Shown: piece after piece, positions 46,440 through 56,250 of the stretch
How positions within the stretch are numbered: the stretch's first letter is position 1
Layout of the letters: every line of letters starts with the position of its first letter
Assembly: GCF_024171785.1 (NCBI RefSeq)
Contig: NZ_JAMTCK010000005.1
Coordinates: forward strand, 339,591-403,590
Direction: 5' to 3'
Length of the DNA stretch: 64,000 nt
Origin: Goodfellowiella coeruleoviolacea
GTDB taxonomy: Bacteria > Actinomycetota > Actinomycetes > Mycobacteriales > Pseudonocardiaceae
The notes under the pieces: generated by a model
Databases searched by the model: none
The model's input: the letters and a program-made list of their open reading frames with translations, nothing else
Told to the model about the DNA's origin: nothing
Translations under genes and position numbers: made by a program

Positions 46440-46745
46440 ATGGCAGACACCCGGAGACTCCCTGGACCAAACGCCGACATCTGGGACTGGCAGCTTCGTG
46501 GTTCCTGCCGTGGGATGGACAGCGCGTTCTTCTTCCATCCCGACGGTGAACGAGGCCCCGCGCGGGCCAGGAGGGAAGCACGGGCCAAGGCGGTTTGTCA
46601 GACCTGCCCCGTACTGGAGATGTGCCGCAAGCACGCACTGACCGTGCAGGAGCCCTACGGCATCTGGGGCGGGCTGTCCGAATCCGAACGCGACGCCATC
46701 ATCAAGTCGCGCAAGCGCGAGCTGCTGCTCGCGCAGGGCTCGTGA
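46440..46745 (+). CDS. whiB: WhiB family iron-sulfur regulator (WhiB3/WhiD-like)
   Basis: A 101-residue Wbl protein. Four cluster cysteines at 23, 53, 56 and 62 (C-X29-C-X2-C-X5-C), then the turn motif GIWGG (74-78) and a basic C-terminal DNA-binding tail (IKSRKRELLL). Synteny with groEL1 downstream and sigD upstream matches whiB3 of mycobacteria and whiD of streptomycetes. ATG 46440 follows GAGGAGG. Acts with the primary sigma factor in redox or developmental control. Confidence 0.94.
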   Translation: MADTRRLPGPNADIWDWQLRGSCRGMDSAFFFHPDGERGPARARREARAKAVCQTCPVLEMCRKHALTVQEPYGIWGGLSESERDAIIKSRKRELLLAQGS

Positions 46746-46909
46746 CCAGGCCGAACCTGTCAGCACGCGATCCGACGAGACAACAGAATGACCACAACCG
46801 AATGCACGCCTGACCCGCCCAGCCGCACCTCTCGGCCTGACCGGCCGCGACGCGTGCCGGACACCGGTTCAGGACGACACGAGCCACCTGTTCAGGGGCC
46901 ATCTCGCGG

Positions 46910-46945
46910 GAGAGGCGGCACTCCGAGGAAGAAGTGCCGCCTCTC
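46910..46945. terminator. 13-bp perfect stem between whiB and groEL
   Basis: GAGAGGCGGCACT (46910-46922) and AGTGCCGCCTCTC (46933-46945) flank a 10-base loop between convergent genes; a bidirectional terminator. No other feature is seen in 46746-47019. Confidence 0.75.
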
Positions 46946-47019
46946 GCCCTAGCAGCGGACCCCCGCAGCCGGCCAGCGCCGCGACCGCGCGGCCCGGGGC
47001 TGCCCGGGGTCGGTGCCGA

Positions 47020-48654
<1,635 letters not shown>

Positions 48655-48673
48655 CTACCTTCCATGAAGCAAA

Positions 48674-48711
48674 ACGCCCCGGGACCCCGGATCGTGGGGC
48701 CGCCGGGGCGT
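48674..48711 (-). terminator. Hairpin with U-run between groES and groEL
   Basis: Reading on the minus strand, ACGCCCCGG (48703-48711) pairs with CCGGGGCGT (48674-48682) and the sequence continues GTTTTGC, so part of the transcription may stop before groEL. Confidence 0.5.
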
Positions 48712-48734
48712 CTGGCGTAGACGAGGAAGCGTCG

Positions 48735-49028
48735 TCAGTTGACGACGGCCAGCACGTCGCGGGCGGAGAGGATCAGGTACTCCTCACCGTTGTACTTGAC
48801 CTCGGTGCCGCCGTACTTGGAGTAGATGACGACGTCCCCAACCGCGACGTCCACCGGGATGCGGTTGCCCTTGTCGTCGATCCGGCCCGGGCCCACGGCC
48901 AGAACCTTGCCCTCCTGGGGCTTCTCCTTGGCGGTGTCCGGGATGACGATGCCGGACGCGGTCGTCGTCTCAGCCTCGCTCGCCTGGACGAGGATCTTGT
49001 CCTCAAGCGGCTTGATGTTCACGCTCAC
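48735..49028 (-). CDS. groES: 10-kDa co-chaperonin GroES
   Basis: A 97-residue co-chaperonin: [18 protein letters not shown], mobile loop [43 protein letters not shown] 49028. First gene of the heat-shock pair controlled by the CIRCE element upstream. Confidence 0.98.
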   Translation of the reverse strand: MSVNIKPLEDKILVQASEAETTTASGIVIPDTAKEKPQEGKVLAVGPGRIDDKGNRIPVDVAVGDVVIYSKYGGTEVKYNGEEYLILSARDVLAVVN

Positions 49029-49135
49029 CGGGGTGACCTCCACGGGTCGTCGAAAGCGTTGGCAGGTACCTAGTTGCGTTCCGGCTCCTGCCACCCCGCC
49101 GTCGCGGGTGCCGGGGCGGTGCTGGTGCCGTGCGA

Positions 49136-49162
49136 TTGGCACTCTACCCATGAGAGTGCCAA
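49136..49162 (-). promoter_or_regulatory. CIRCE operator (HrcA binding site)
   Basis: TTGGCACTC-N9-GAGTGCCAA, an exact inverted repeat matching CIRCE (TTAGCACTC-N9-GAGTGCTAA) with symmetric changes, 108 bp before the groES start. Heat-induced control by HrcA is expected; hrcA is not in the window. Confidence 0.9.
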
Positions 49163-49363
49163 CGATTCAACGAGGGGTACACCAAACGTGGTCTTCGGGC
49201 GGAGATCACCACCGCGCCCGGCGGACACCGAGGTCACGGCCGGTATTCACCCGCCAGCACCAGGGTTGTCGACCGGATGCGGAACCTGGAGGTGCCAGTG
49301 GCCGAGCACCGCAAATCACTCGAACGGATGAACCGGCGGCCCGGCGGTGTCGTACCCGGCAAC

Positions 49364-49376
49364 TACCGTCCGGCCC
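49364..49376 (+). promoter_or_regulatory. Leaderless promoter of the WD40 gene
   Basis: TACCGT (49364-49369) ends seven bases before GTG 49377. Confidence 0.45.
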
Positions 49377-50366
49377 GTGACTGAGCACCAGGAACTGCAC
49401 CGCACCAGCATCGACCGCGTGGAACAGCTGGTCGTGACCGAACTCGACGGCCGACCGCACGTGGTCATCGCCGGCGCCTGGCAGACCAGCGTCTGGCTCT
49501 GGGACCCGAGCGGCCCGGGCGACCGGCCGGACGAACTCCCACTGCGCGGCGCCGCCAGCTACACCATCGCCCAGCTGGCCACCGCCCAGCTCGACGGCCG
49601 GCCGGTCGTGGTCACCGGCGGCGACCGGCACGACGCCAGCGAGACCGACACCGGCGACATGGGTGGCAACGTCCGCGTGTGGGACCTGGCCAGCGGCACG
49701 ATGCTCGGCCAGCCCCTGACCGGGCACTGGGCCGGCATCTGGTCACTGGCCACGGCCGTGGTCGACGGCCGGCCGGTCGCCGTCAGCGGCGGCGAGGACG
49801 GCCAGGTGATCGCCTGGGACCTGGCCAGGGGCGAGCAGCTGTGGGCGGAGGGGATGCACAGCGACGGCATCTGTGGCCTGACCACCGCCCGGGTGGATGG
49901 CCGGCCGACAGCGGTCAGCGGCGGCCACGACTCGACGATCCACCAGTGGGACCTGGCCGACGGCTGGAAGCCGGGCGAGATCGCCACCGACGCGGACGCG
50001 GCGATCCGGGCCGTCGCCGTGACCCGGCTCGACGGGCGGGACGTCGTGGTGAGCACCGGCGACGACAGCGAGATCAGCCTGTGGGACCTGGCGAGCCGGG
50101 AGGCGGTCGGCGACCCGCTGAGCGGCCACGAGGACCGGATCTTCGCGATGGCGGTCGGCGTGCTCGGCGGCAGGCCGGTGGCGGTCACCGGAAGCGAGGA
50201 CACCACAGCCCGCGTGTGGGACCTGGCCAGCGGCGAACAGCTCGGCGCGCCGCTGCGGCACGGGTCCACGGTGCAGTCCGTGGCGATCACCGAGATCGAC
50301 GGGCGGACGGTCGCGGTCACCAGCGAGCAGGCCGGCCACGTCCGGGTGTGGGCCCTGGGCGACTGA
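49377..50366 (+). CDS. WD40 repeat protein
   Basis: A 329-residue cytoplasmic beta-propeller. Seven blades are marked by W-D or W-A ends (VWLWDPS, VRVWDLAS, VIAWDLAR, HQWDLAD, SLWDLAS, ARVWDLAS, VRVWALGD) with recurring ELDGRPVVVTGG-like strands. A scaffold for protein interactions; no enzyme domain is attached and no partner gene is adjacent. GTG start by the TACCGT spacing. Confidence 0.88.
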   Translation: MTEHQELHRTSIDRVEQLVVTELDGRPHVVIAGAWQTSVWLWDPSGPGDRPDELPLRGAASYTIAQLATAQLDGRPVVVTGGDRHDASETDTGDMGGNVRVWDLASGTMLGQPLTGHWAGIWSLATAVVDGRPVAVSGGEDGQVIAWDLARGEQLWAEGMHSDGICGLTTARVDGRPTAVSGGHDSTIHQWDLADGWKPGEIATDADAAIRAVAVTRLDGRDVVVSTGDDSEISLWDLASREAVGDPLSGHEDRIFAMAVGVLGGRPVAVTGSEDTTARVWDLASGEQLGAPLRHGSTVQSVAITEIDGRTVAVTSEQAGHVRVWALGD

Positions 50367-50439
50367 TCACCGGTCGAGCGCCGCCAGCCAGCAACGCGGG
50401 ATCAGCCCCGGACTGGTTCCCGCGTTGCCGTTGCGGCGA

Positions 50440-50652
50440 TCAGGTCCGGTCGAACGCGCCGGCCTTGCCCGCCGTCAGAAAGGCCGACCACTTCCTCGGC
50501 GAGAACATCAGCGCCGGGCCGGCCGTGTCCTTCGAATCCCGGACACCAACCACCGACACCCCACCGAAGCCGATTTCCACGCAATTCGCCTTGTCTGGAT
50601 GGGTATAGCTGCTCTTACGCCAGACAAGACGGAACCGCTCTTCCTGGTCCAT
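50440..50652 (-). CDS. DUF397 domain protein
   Basis: A 70-residue protein: FRLVWRKSSYTHPDKANCVEI, VGVRDSKDTAGPALMFSP, WSAFLTAGKAGAFD. DUF397 genes usually stand beside an HTH regulator of the Scr1/DUF5753 type, as here (16 bp after it). They act as small partners, sometimes antagonists, of that regulator in actinomycete development. Confidence 0.92.
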   Translation of the reverse strand: MDQEERFRLVWRKSSYTHPDKANCVEIGFGGVSVVGVRDSKDTAGPALMFSPRKWSAFLTAGKAGAFDRT

Positions 50653-50668
50653 GTGCCCCTCCTCAACC

Positions 50669-51523
50669 CTAACGACGTTTGCTCATGTACTCGAAAAATT
50701 CCGCAGTACCCTCCGAGCCCTCCGCGGTACGAGACATCTTCTTGAAGAGCAGCTTATATTGCTCTACGTCGTTTGGGCTTTCCAGGAACAACACGCTGTT
50801 ATCCATCTCCTGGTAGACCACAGCGCCATCCTCTGGATCAGCGAAGGTCAATACAGCAAAGGAAGCACCCATACCGAAGTAGGCACCTTCCTCATAGCTG
50901 ACGTACTGAATGGTGACATTGGGCAGCTCGGCCATCTTGGCGATGTGGGCGAACTGGTCCTGAATCACCTGCTTCCCGCCCACCTGGCGGTTGAACACCG
51001 CCTCGTCCACGATCGCATGCAACCGCAACGGGTTGTCTGGATCGGTCAGTCGCTTCTGCCGCTCCATGCGGAGGCGCACCTTCTGCTCGATGCGTTCGGG
51101 ATCGGTGACAGAGCCGATCATCATCAGGGCACGGGCGTAACTGGGAGTCTGCAGCAACCCGGGTATCATGAGCGGCTCGTAGTTGAGTATTTCGACGGCT
51201 TCAGCCTCAAGCGCGAGGTAATGCGCGAAGATCTTCGGCATGCTCCCCGTCGCGCGTTCCCAGTAACCCTGGTGTTTGGCCTCCTTGGCCAGGTCGAGCA
51301 GGGATTCACGTTCCCCGTTGGGCACCCCGTAGAAGTCGAGCATGTCTCGCACGTCCCGAGTGAGCACGGGGACCTTACCCGTTTCGATTCGGCTGATTTT
51401 CGCGTCCGAACACTCCAGGTACTCGGCCACGTCGTCGAGTCGCTTGCCAGCCGCCTCGCGCAACCGGCGCAGTTCCTGTCCCAAACGGCGACGGCGCAGG
51501 ACAGGACTGCCGATTGGCCCCAT
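50669..51523 (-). CDS. Helix-turn-helix regulator with DUF5753 domain
   Basis: A 284-residue regulator: N-terminal XRE HTH (LGQELRRLREAAGKRLDDVAEYLECSDAKISRIETG) and a DUF5753 C-terminal domain (EPLMIPGLLQTPSYARALM, DEAVFNRQVGG, YVSYEEGAYFGMGASFAVL). ATG 51523 follows GGAGG. This gene and the first bases of DUF397 have visibly lower GC and more AT-rich codons than their neighbours, a sign of a mobile or recently gained pair. Confidence 0.93.
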   Translation of the reverse strand: MGPIGSPVLRRRRLGQELRRLREAAGKRLDDVAEYLECSDAKISRIETGKVPVLTRDVRDMLDFYGVPNGERESLLDLAKEAKHQGYWERATGSMPKIFAHYLALEAEAVEILNYEPLMIPGLLQTPSYARALMMIGSVTDPERIEQKVRLRMERQKRLTDPDNPLRLHAIVDEAVFNRQVGGKQVIQDQFAHIAKMAELPNVTIQYVSYEEGAYFGMGASFAVLTFADPEDGAVVYQEMDNSVLFLESPNDVEQYKLLFKKMSRTAEGSEGTAEFFEYMSKRR

Positions 51524-51636
51524 GACGTACCTCCAGAAGTCGGAATGTGACCACACCATTCCGCACTTCAGCCAGGCGTAAAAGGCTCCAGCTCCGCATT
51601 CACCAGATCGTGTAGCTAGCGGCGCAATTGCACGAG

Positions 51637-52686
51637 CTAGAGCAGCACGGTGTCCACGGGCAGGCCCGGGGTGGCGCCGAAGTCGGGCGGCGAGGGCTCG
51701 GCGCCGGCGGCGACCAGGTGGGCGCCCAGGGCGGCGATCATCGCGCCGTTGTCCGTGCACAGCCGGGGGCGCGGCACGCGCAGGCTGATGCCGGCCGCCG
51801 CACAGCGCTCGGCGGCCAGACCGGACAGCCGGGAGTTGGCCGCCACACCACCGGAGATGACCATGGTGTCCACGCCCAGCTCGGTGGCGGCGCGCACGGC
51901 CTTGGCGGTGAGCACGTCGGCCACGGCCTCCTGGAACGACGCGGCCACGTCCGGCACGGGCACCGGCTCGCCGTCCCGCTCCCTGGCCTCCACCCAGCGC
52001 GCCACCGCCGTCTTCAACCCGGAGAAGGAGAAGTCGAACCTGGCGTCGCGCGGGCCGGTCAGGCCGCGCGGGAACGCGATGGCGTTCGGGTCGCCCTGCT
52101 TGGCCATCTTGTCGATGGGCGGGCCGCCCGGGTAGGGCAGGTCCAGCACGCGGGCGACCTTGTCGTAGGCCTCGCCGGCGGCGTCGTCGATGGTGGAGCC
52201 GATCTCGGTGATCTTGCCGGCGATGTCCTCCACCAGCAGCAGCTGGGTGTGCCCGCCGGAGACCAGCAGCGCCAGGCACGGCTGGGGCAGCGGCCCGTGC
52301 TGCAGGGTGTCCGCGGCCACGTGCCCGGCCAGGTGGTTGACCCCGTACAGCGGTCGGTCCACGGCCGCCGCGTACGCCTTGGCCGCGGACACGCCGACCA
52401 GCAGCGCGCCGGCCAGGCCGGGGCCGGCGGTGACCGCGAACGCGTCCACGTCGGTCAGGGCGATGCCGGCGGCGTGCAGGGCCCGGCCCATGGTCGGCAC
52501 CATGGCCTCCAGGTGCGCGCGGCTGGCCACCTCGGGCACCACCCCGCCGAACCGGGCGTGCTGCTCCACGCTGGAGGCCACCTCGTCGGCGAGCAGCTCA
52601 AGGCCGCCGTCCGCGCCGAGCCGGACGATGCCGACGCCGGTCTCGTCGCAGGAACTCTCAATGCCCAGAATGATCTTGTCAGTCAC
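51637..52686 (-). CDS. tsaD: tRNA N6-threonylcarbamoyladenosine transferase TsaD
   Basis: A 349-residue ASKHA-fold metalloprotein that transfers threonylcarbamoyl to A37 of ANN-decoding tRNAs together with TsaB and TsaE. Motifs: [26 protein letters not shown] (metal His pair), [27 protein letters not shown] and [11 protein letters not shown]. The GTG start overlaps rimI. Confidence 0.98.
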   Translation of the reverse strand: MTDKIILGIESSCDETGVGIVRLGADGGLELLADEVASSVEQHARFGGVVPEVASRAHLEAMVPTMGRALHAAGIALTDVDAFAVTAGPGLAGALLVGVSAAKAYAAAVDRPLYGVNHLAGHVAADTLQHGPLPQPCLALLVSGGHTQLLLVEDIAGKITEIGSTIDDAAGEAYDKVARVLDLPYPGGPPIDKMAKQGDPNAIAFPRGLTGPRDARFDFSFSGLKTAVARWVEARERDGEPVPVPDVAASFQEAVADVLTAKAVRAATELGVDTMVISGGVAANSRLSGLAAERCAAAGISLRVPRPRLCTDNGAMIAALGAHLVAAGAEPSPPDFGATPGLPVDTVLL

Positions 52687-53179
52687 GGTGGCTCTCGGTG
52701 ATCCGCGCGGGACGGGCCATGGTGTAGGCGTCCGCGCCAGAGGGTTGGTAGTAGCGGCGGCGCAGCCCCACCCGGTCGAAGCCGTGCGCCTGGTAGAGGC
52801 TGATCGCCGGGTCGTTGTCGGTGCGCACCTCCAGGTATACCGGGGCGTGCACCTCGTCGGCCCTGGTCAGCAGGGCCCGCAGCAGGGTGCGGCCCACGCC
52901 GGCGCGCTGCCAGGCCGGGTCGACGGCCAGGGTGTGCACCTCGGCCTCGACCTCGGGCGGCCGGCCCACCACGGCCAGGCCGGCGTAGCCGACCAGCTGC
53001 CCGTCGGGCAGGTACGCGCCCACGTAGTGGTTGCCCGGCTGGTCCAGTTCGGCGTGGAACGCGGCGGAACTCCACGGGTCGTCGCCGGGGAACAGCTCCC
53101 GCTCCAGCTCGACGCAGCGCGGGATGTCCGACCGGCGCAGCGGCGCGATGGTCACGGTGGCGGTGCGCTGCGGGCTCAT
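52679..53179 (-). CDS. rimI: Ribosomal protein S18 alanine N-acetyltransferase
   Basis: A 166-residue GNAT enzyme: [24 protein letters not shown] is the acetyl-CoA site, followed by [21 protein letters not shown]. Placement between tsaB and tsaD is the conserved order. Overlaps both neighbours. Confidence 0.95.
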   Translation of the reverse strand: MSPQRTATVTIAPLRRSDIPRCVELERELFPGDDPWSSAAFHAELDQPGNHYVGAYLPDGQLVGYAGLAVVGRPPEVEAEVHTLAVDPAWQRAGVGRTLLRALLTRADEVHAPVYLEVRTDNDPAISLYQAHGFDRVGLRRRYYQPSGADAYTMARPARITESHRD

Positions 53180-53868
53180 ACCCGGGTCACCCGCTTGCGT
53201 GCGCCCGGCTCGACCGCGTCGGGTCTGCGCAGGTAGAGCGGGGTCAGCGGGCCGGGCTGGGCGCCGGAGCGCAGGTCGGCGGCGGCCACCGCGACCAGTG
53301 CGGCCGGCGTGGGGTGGTCGGGGGCGAGCACCGGCAGGCCGAGCACGTCGGCGTAGCGGCGCGCGCCCTCGCCGGCCGCCCGGGTCACGCCCAGCTCGGC
53401 CAGCCGGCCGGCCACCTCGGCGGGGGCCTGCACGTGCGGGCCGTCCAGCCGGCGGCCGGCCGGGTCGTAGGCGGCCCAGTACACCTCGCGGCGCCGGGCG
53501 TCGGTGGCCACCAGCAGCGGCTGGTCGCCCGGGTCGGCGTCCAGCGCGTCCAGGGCGATGGCGTCCAGCGTCACCACCGGGTACACCGGCCTGTCCAGGG
53601 CCTGACCGAGGGCGGCGGCGGTGACCATGCCGGCGCGCAGGCCGGTGAACGGGCCGGGGCCGGCGCCGCACACCACCGCGTCCAGGTCGGCCAGCCTCCG
53701 GCCGGCCTCGGCGAGCGCGTCGCGCACGTGCGGCATGAGCAGTTCACCGTGCGCCTTGGCGTCCCGGGTGACCCGGGTGGCGAGGGTGCGCGGCGGACCG
53801 GTCTCGGCCAGGGTGACCACCCCGGCGGTGACCGCGGGAGTTGCCGTGTCGACGGCGAGCACAAGCAC
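53176..53868 (-). CDS. tsaB: tRNA threonylcarbamoyladenosine biosynthesis protein TsaB
   Basis: A 230-residue ASKHA-fold partner of TsaD: VLVLAVDTATPAVTAGVV, GPGPFTGLRAGMVTAAALG. A TAGGCT box ends eight bases before GTG 53868, giving a leaderless start in place of TTG 53877. Its usual upstream neighbour tsaE is about 9.6 kb away in this genome. Confidence 0.95.
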   Translation of the reverse strand: MLVLAVDTATPAVTAGVVTLAETGPPRTLATRVTRDAKAHGELLMPHVRDALAEAGRRLADLDAVVCGAGPGPFTGLRAGMVTAAALGQALDRPVYPVVTLDAIALDALDADPGDQPLLVATDARRREVYWAAYDPAGRRLDGPHVQAPAEVAGRLAELGVTRAAGEGARRYADVLGLPVLAPDHPTPAALVAVAAADLRSGAQPGPLTPLYLRRPDAVEPGARKRVTRV

Positions 53869-53938
53869 GGTAGTCAAGCCTACGAGGTTCGCGGACCGAT
53901 GTGACGACCGATGCGTGGTAATGCTGTGAATGGGATGG

Positions 53939-53959
53939 ACTTAACGTCCACGTCAAGGT
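53939..53959 (+). promoter_or_regulatory. MerR-type operator
   Basis: ACTTAACGT (53939-53947) and ACGTCAAGGT (53950-53959) form an imperfect inverted repeat about 25 bp before the merR start; typical of a MerR site in its own promoter. Confidence 0.45.
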
Positions 53960-53984
53960 GAAGGCTGGCGGGCGAGGAGGTCAG

Positions 53985-54410
53985 ATGCGCATCGGAGAGC
54001 TTGCCGAACGTGCCGGAACCAGCACCAGGGCACTGCGCTACTACGAGTCGCAGGGCCTGCTCAGCGCGCAGCGGTCGGCCAACGGCCACCGGTTCTACGA
54101 CGAGGACGCGCTGCGGGTGGTGCGGGAGATCCGGACGCTGCAGAGCATCGGGTTCGCCCTGGAGGAGACCCGCCCGTTCGTGGAGTGCCTGCGGGCCGGC
54201 AACGAGACCGGTGACGTGTGCCCCGACTCGGTCGCGGTCTACCGCCGCAAGCTGGCCGAGGTGGAGGCCTACATCGGCCGGCTGGAAGGCGTCCGGGGCC
54301 ACCTGCGCCACCGGTTGACCGAACTCGTGGCGCCGGCGCCGCTGTGCGAGACCACCGTCCACCTCACCGAGAGGCGCCAACCGTGTCACGGGACACCAAG
54401 AGTCGGGTGA
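53985..54410 (+). CDS. MerR family regulator linked to thioredoxin
   Basis: A 141-residue regulator: MRIGELAERAGTSTRALRYYESQGLLSAQRS HTH, then a dimerisation helix (VYRRKLAEVEAYIGRLEGVR). Three cysteines lie in the C-terminal half (CPDS, LCETT, PCHG), a possible redox or metal sensor. ATG 53985 follows GAGGAGG. Its last 28 bases overlap the thioredoxin gene, so it likely controls thioredoxin in response to thiol stress. Confidence 0.9.
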   Translation: MRIGELAERAGTSTRALRYYESQGLLSAQRSANGHRFYDEDALRVVREIRTLQSIGFALEETRPFVECLRAGNETGDVCPDSVAVYRRKLAEVEAYIGRLEGVRGHLRHRLTELVAPAPLCETTVHLTERRQPCHGTPRVG

Positions 54411-54721
54411 TCGAGGTCACCGACGCGACCTTCGCCGAGGTCGTGCTGAACAGCGACAAGCCGGTACTGGTCGACTTCTGGGCGACCTGGTGCCCGCCGT
54501 GCCGGATGATCGCGCCGGTGGTCGCCCAGATCGCCGAGGAGTACGCGGACCGGCTCACCGTGGTCGAGATCGACGTGGACGCCAACCCGGTCACGGCCCG
54601 CGACTGCAACATCATGGCCATGCCGACGTTGCAGGTCTACCAGCGGGGCCAGCTGGTCCAGTCGGTGGTGGGCGCGCGCCCCAAGGCCGGCCTGGTCAGC
54701 CTGTTCGAGCCCTACCTCTGA
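54383..54721 (+). CDS. trx: Thioredoxin
   Basis: A 112-residue thioredoxin-fold protein with the active-site motif WCPPC (residues ~36-40) in place of WCGPC and the cis-Pro in AMPTL. It reduces protein disulfides. GTG 54383 has GAGAGG upstream. The Pro variant is found in some actinomycete and DsbA-like relatives and would alter redox potential. Confidence 0.93.
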   Translation: MSRDTKSRVIEVTDATFAEVVLNSDKPVLVDFWATWCPPCRMIAPVVAQIAEEYADRLTVVEIDVDANPVTARDCNIMAMPTLQVYQRGQLVQSVVGARPKAGLVSLFEPYL

Positions 54722-54744
54722 TCCGCCGGGCCGCCCGGGGCGGT

Positions 54745-55458
54745 TCAGTCCCCGGGCTCCTCGGCCGGGTTCCAGCTGAGCAGCCGCACCTTGCTGACCG
54801 TGCGCACGTGCCGGCGCATGGCCGCGGCCGCGGCCCTGGCGTCGCCGGTCCTGATCGCGTCGGCGATGCGTTCGTGCTGGTCCAGGGAGCGGCCGGGCCG
54901 ACCGGGCTGGCGCAGTGACTCCTGGCGGCTCTCGGCGATCTGCTCGGCGATGGACCGCATGAACTCGGCGAGCAGCGGGTTGTGCGCGGCCTGGGTCACG
55001 GCCGCGTGGAACCGGCGGTCGCCCTCGATGCCCAACCCGCCGCTGTCGATCTCCGCGCGCATGGCGGCCAGCGCGCGGTCGATGGCCAGGACGTCGTCGT
55101 CGGTGCGGCGCAGCGCGGCCAGTTCGGCGATCTTGGTCTCCAGGGCTTCCCGCGCCTCCAGCACGTCGGGCAGCCGCTGTCGCCGGGCCACCAGTTCGGC
55201 GACCGGTTCCCCGTCCAGCCGGTCGTGCCGCAGGTAGCTGCCGCCGCCGTGGCGGGTGTCCACCAGGCCCTGCACCTCCAGCACCACGATCGCCTGCTTG
55301 ATCGAGGCGCGGCTGACGCCGAGCCGCTCGGCCAGTTCCCGCTCGGGCGGCAGCCGGTCGCCGGCGCGCAGGCCGGCGTCCGCGGCATAGGCCCGGATCC
55401 GCTCCACGACCTGCTCGTACAGGCGCGGGCGGGCCACCGGGCGAAGCGCGTCCGCCAC
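54745..55458 (-). CDS. GntR/FCD family regulator, probable malonate-cluster regulator
   Basis: A 237-residue regulator: GntR HTH (YEQVVERIRAY, LPPERELAERLGVSRASIKQAIVVLEVQGLV) and a helical FCD effector domain with metal-binding His residues (FHAAVTQAAHN, HERIADAIR). FCD regulators often sense carboxylates. Next to matB-type genes in streptomycetes a regulator of this type occurs; here a four-gene block lies between. GTG 55458. Confidence 0.9.
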   Translation of the reverse strand: MADALRPVARPRLYEQVVERIRAYAADAGLRAGDRLPPERELAERLGVSRASIKQAIVVLEVQGLVDTRHGGGSYLRHDRLDGEPVAELVARRQRLPDVLEAREALETKIAELAALRRTDDDVLAIDRALAAMRAEIDSGGLGIEGDRRFHAAVTQAAHNPLLAEFMRSIAEQIAESRQESLRQPGRPGRSLDQHERIADAIRTGDARAAAAAMRRHVRTVSKVRLLSWNPAEEPGD

Positions 55459-55692
55459 GTCTGTCCTGACCTTTCCTCACCGGCCGCTGGTCGGCCCTCG
55501 GGTGCGTTCGAGGGTAGCCCGTTGCCGTGGCCGCGGTCCGGAACACGGCTGGCGGCGCCGTCCGCACCGAGTGTGACCAGGACTACGCGTTCCGCTCACC
55601 AATGTGACCGGGCGACGAAGATCGAATTGGTACGGTTGTCCGGTAACTCAAGGTGTGATCGCGCAAGCACAGCGTGTCGGGGGGAACCGACC

Positions 55693-56223
55693 ATGCCGGA
55701 TCGTGGAGCACGCCTGGACGAGGCCATCCGCGCCTTCCAGGAACAGGCCAACCAGGCCGCCCAGCTCAAGGACAAGATCGCCGAACTGCGCGGGCACGCG
55801 CGCAACGCCGACGGCTCGGTCACGGTGACCGTGGCACCGTCGGGCGCGGTGCTGGGCCTGCAACTGTCGCCGGCCGCCATGCGCCGCTCGCACACGCAGT
55901 TGCAGCAGGAGATCCTGACCGCCATCCGCCAGGCCACCCAGCAGGCGGCGGGTGCGCTGCAGGCCACGGTGGAACCGGTCCTCGGCGACCGGGCCGCGCG
56001 GTTCAGCGAGGCGTTCAACGCCCACTCCCCCGCCGTCACCCCGATCGGCCCGAGCGCGCCGCCGCCGGCCAGCGCCCTGCCCACGCCGCACCCCCCGGAC
56101 GCCCAGCCCGGGCCGTTACCACCGCAGCCGACACCGCCCGCACCACAGCGGACACCCCGGCCACGACCGGATGCGCCAGCCACTGTGGACGACGACTACT
56201 TCGGCGGTTCGGTCCTGACCTGA
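55693..56223 (+). CDS. YbaB/EbfC-like protein of a type VII secretion block
   Basis: A 176-residue protein: a YbaB/EbfC-like alpha-beta domain (ARLDEAIRAFQEQANQAAQLKDKIAELRG, VTVTVAPSGAVLGLQL) and a Pro-rich tail ending YFGGSVLT. In actinomycetes such genes precede WXG100-type proteins. It is followed 27 bp later by one. Confidence 0.85.
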   Translation: MPDRGARLDEAIRAFQEQANQAAQLKDKIAELRGHARNADGSVTVTVAPSGAVLGLQLSPAAMRRSHTQLQQEILTAIRQATQQAAGALQATVEPVLGDRAARFSEAFNAHSPAVTPIGPSAPPPASALPTPHPPDAQPGPLPPQPTPPAPQRTPRPRPDAPATVDDDYFGGSVLT

Positions 56224-56250
56224 GATCGCGGGAATCGAGGGGGGAACACC

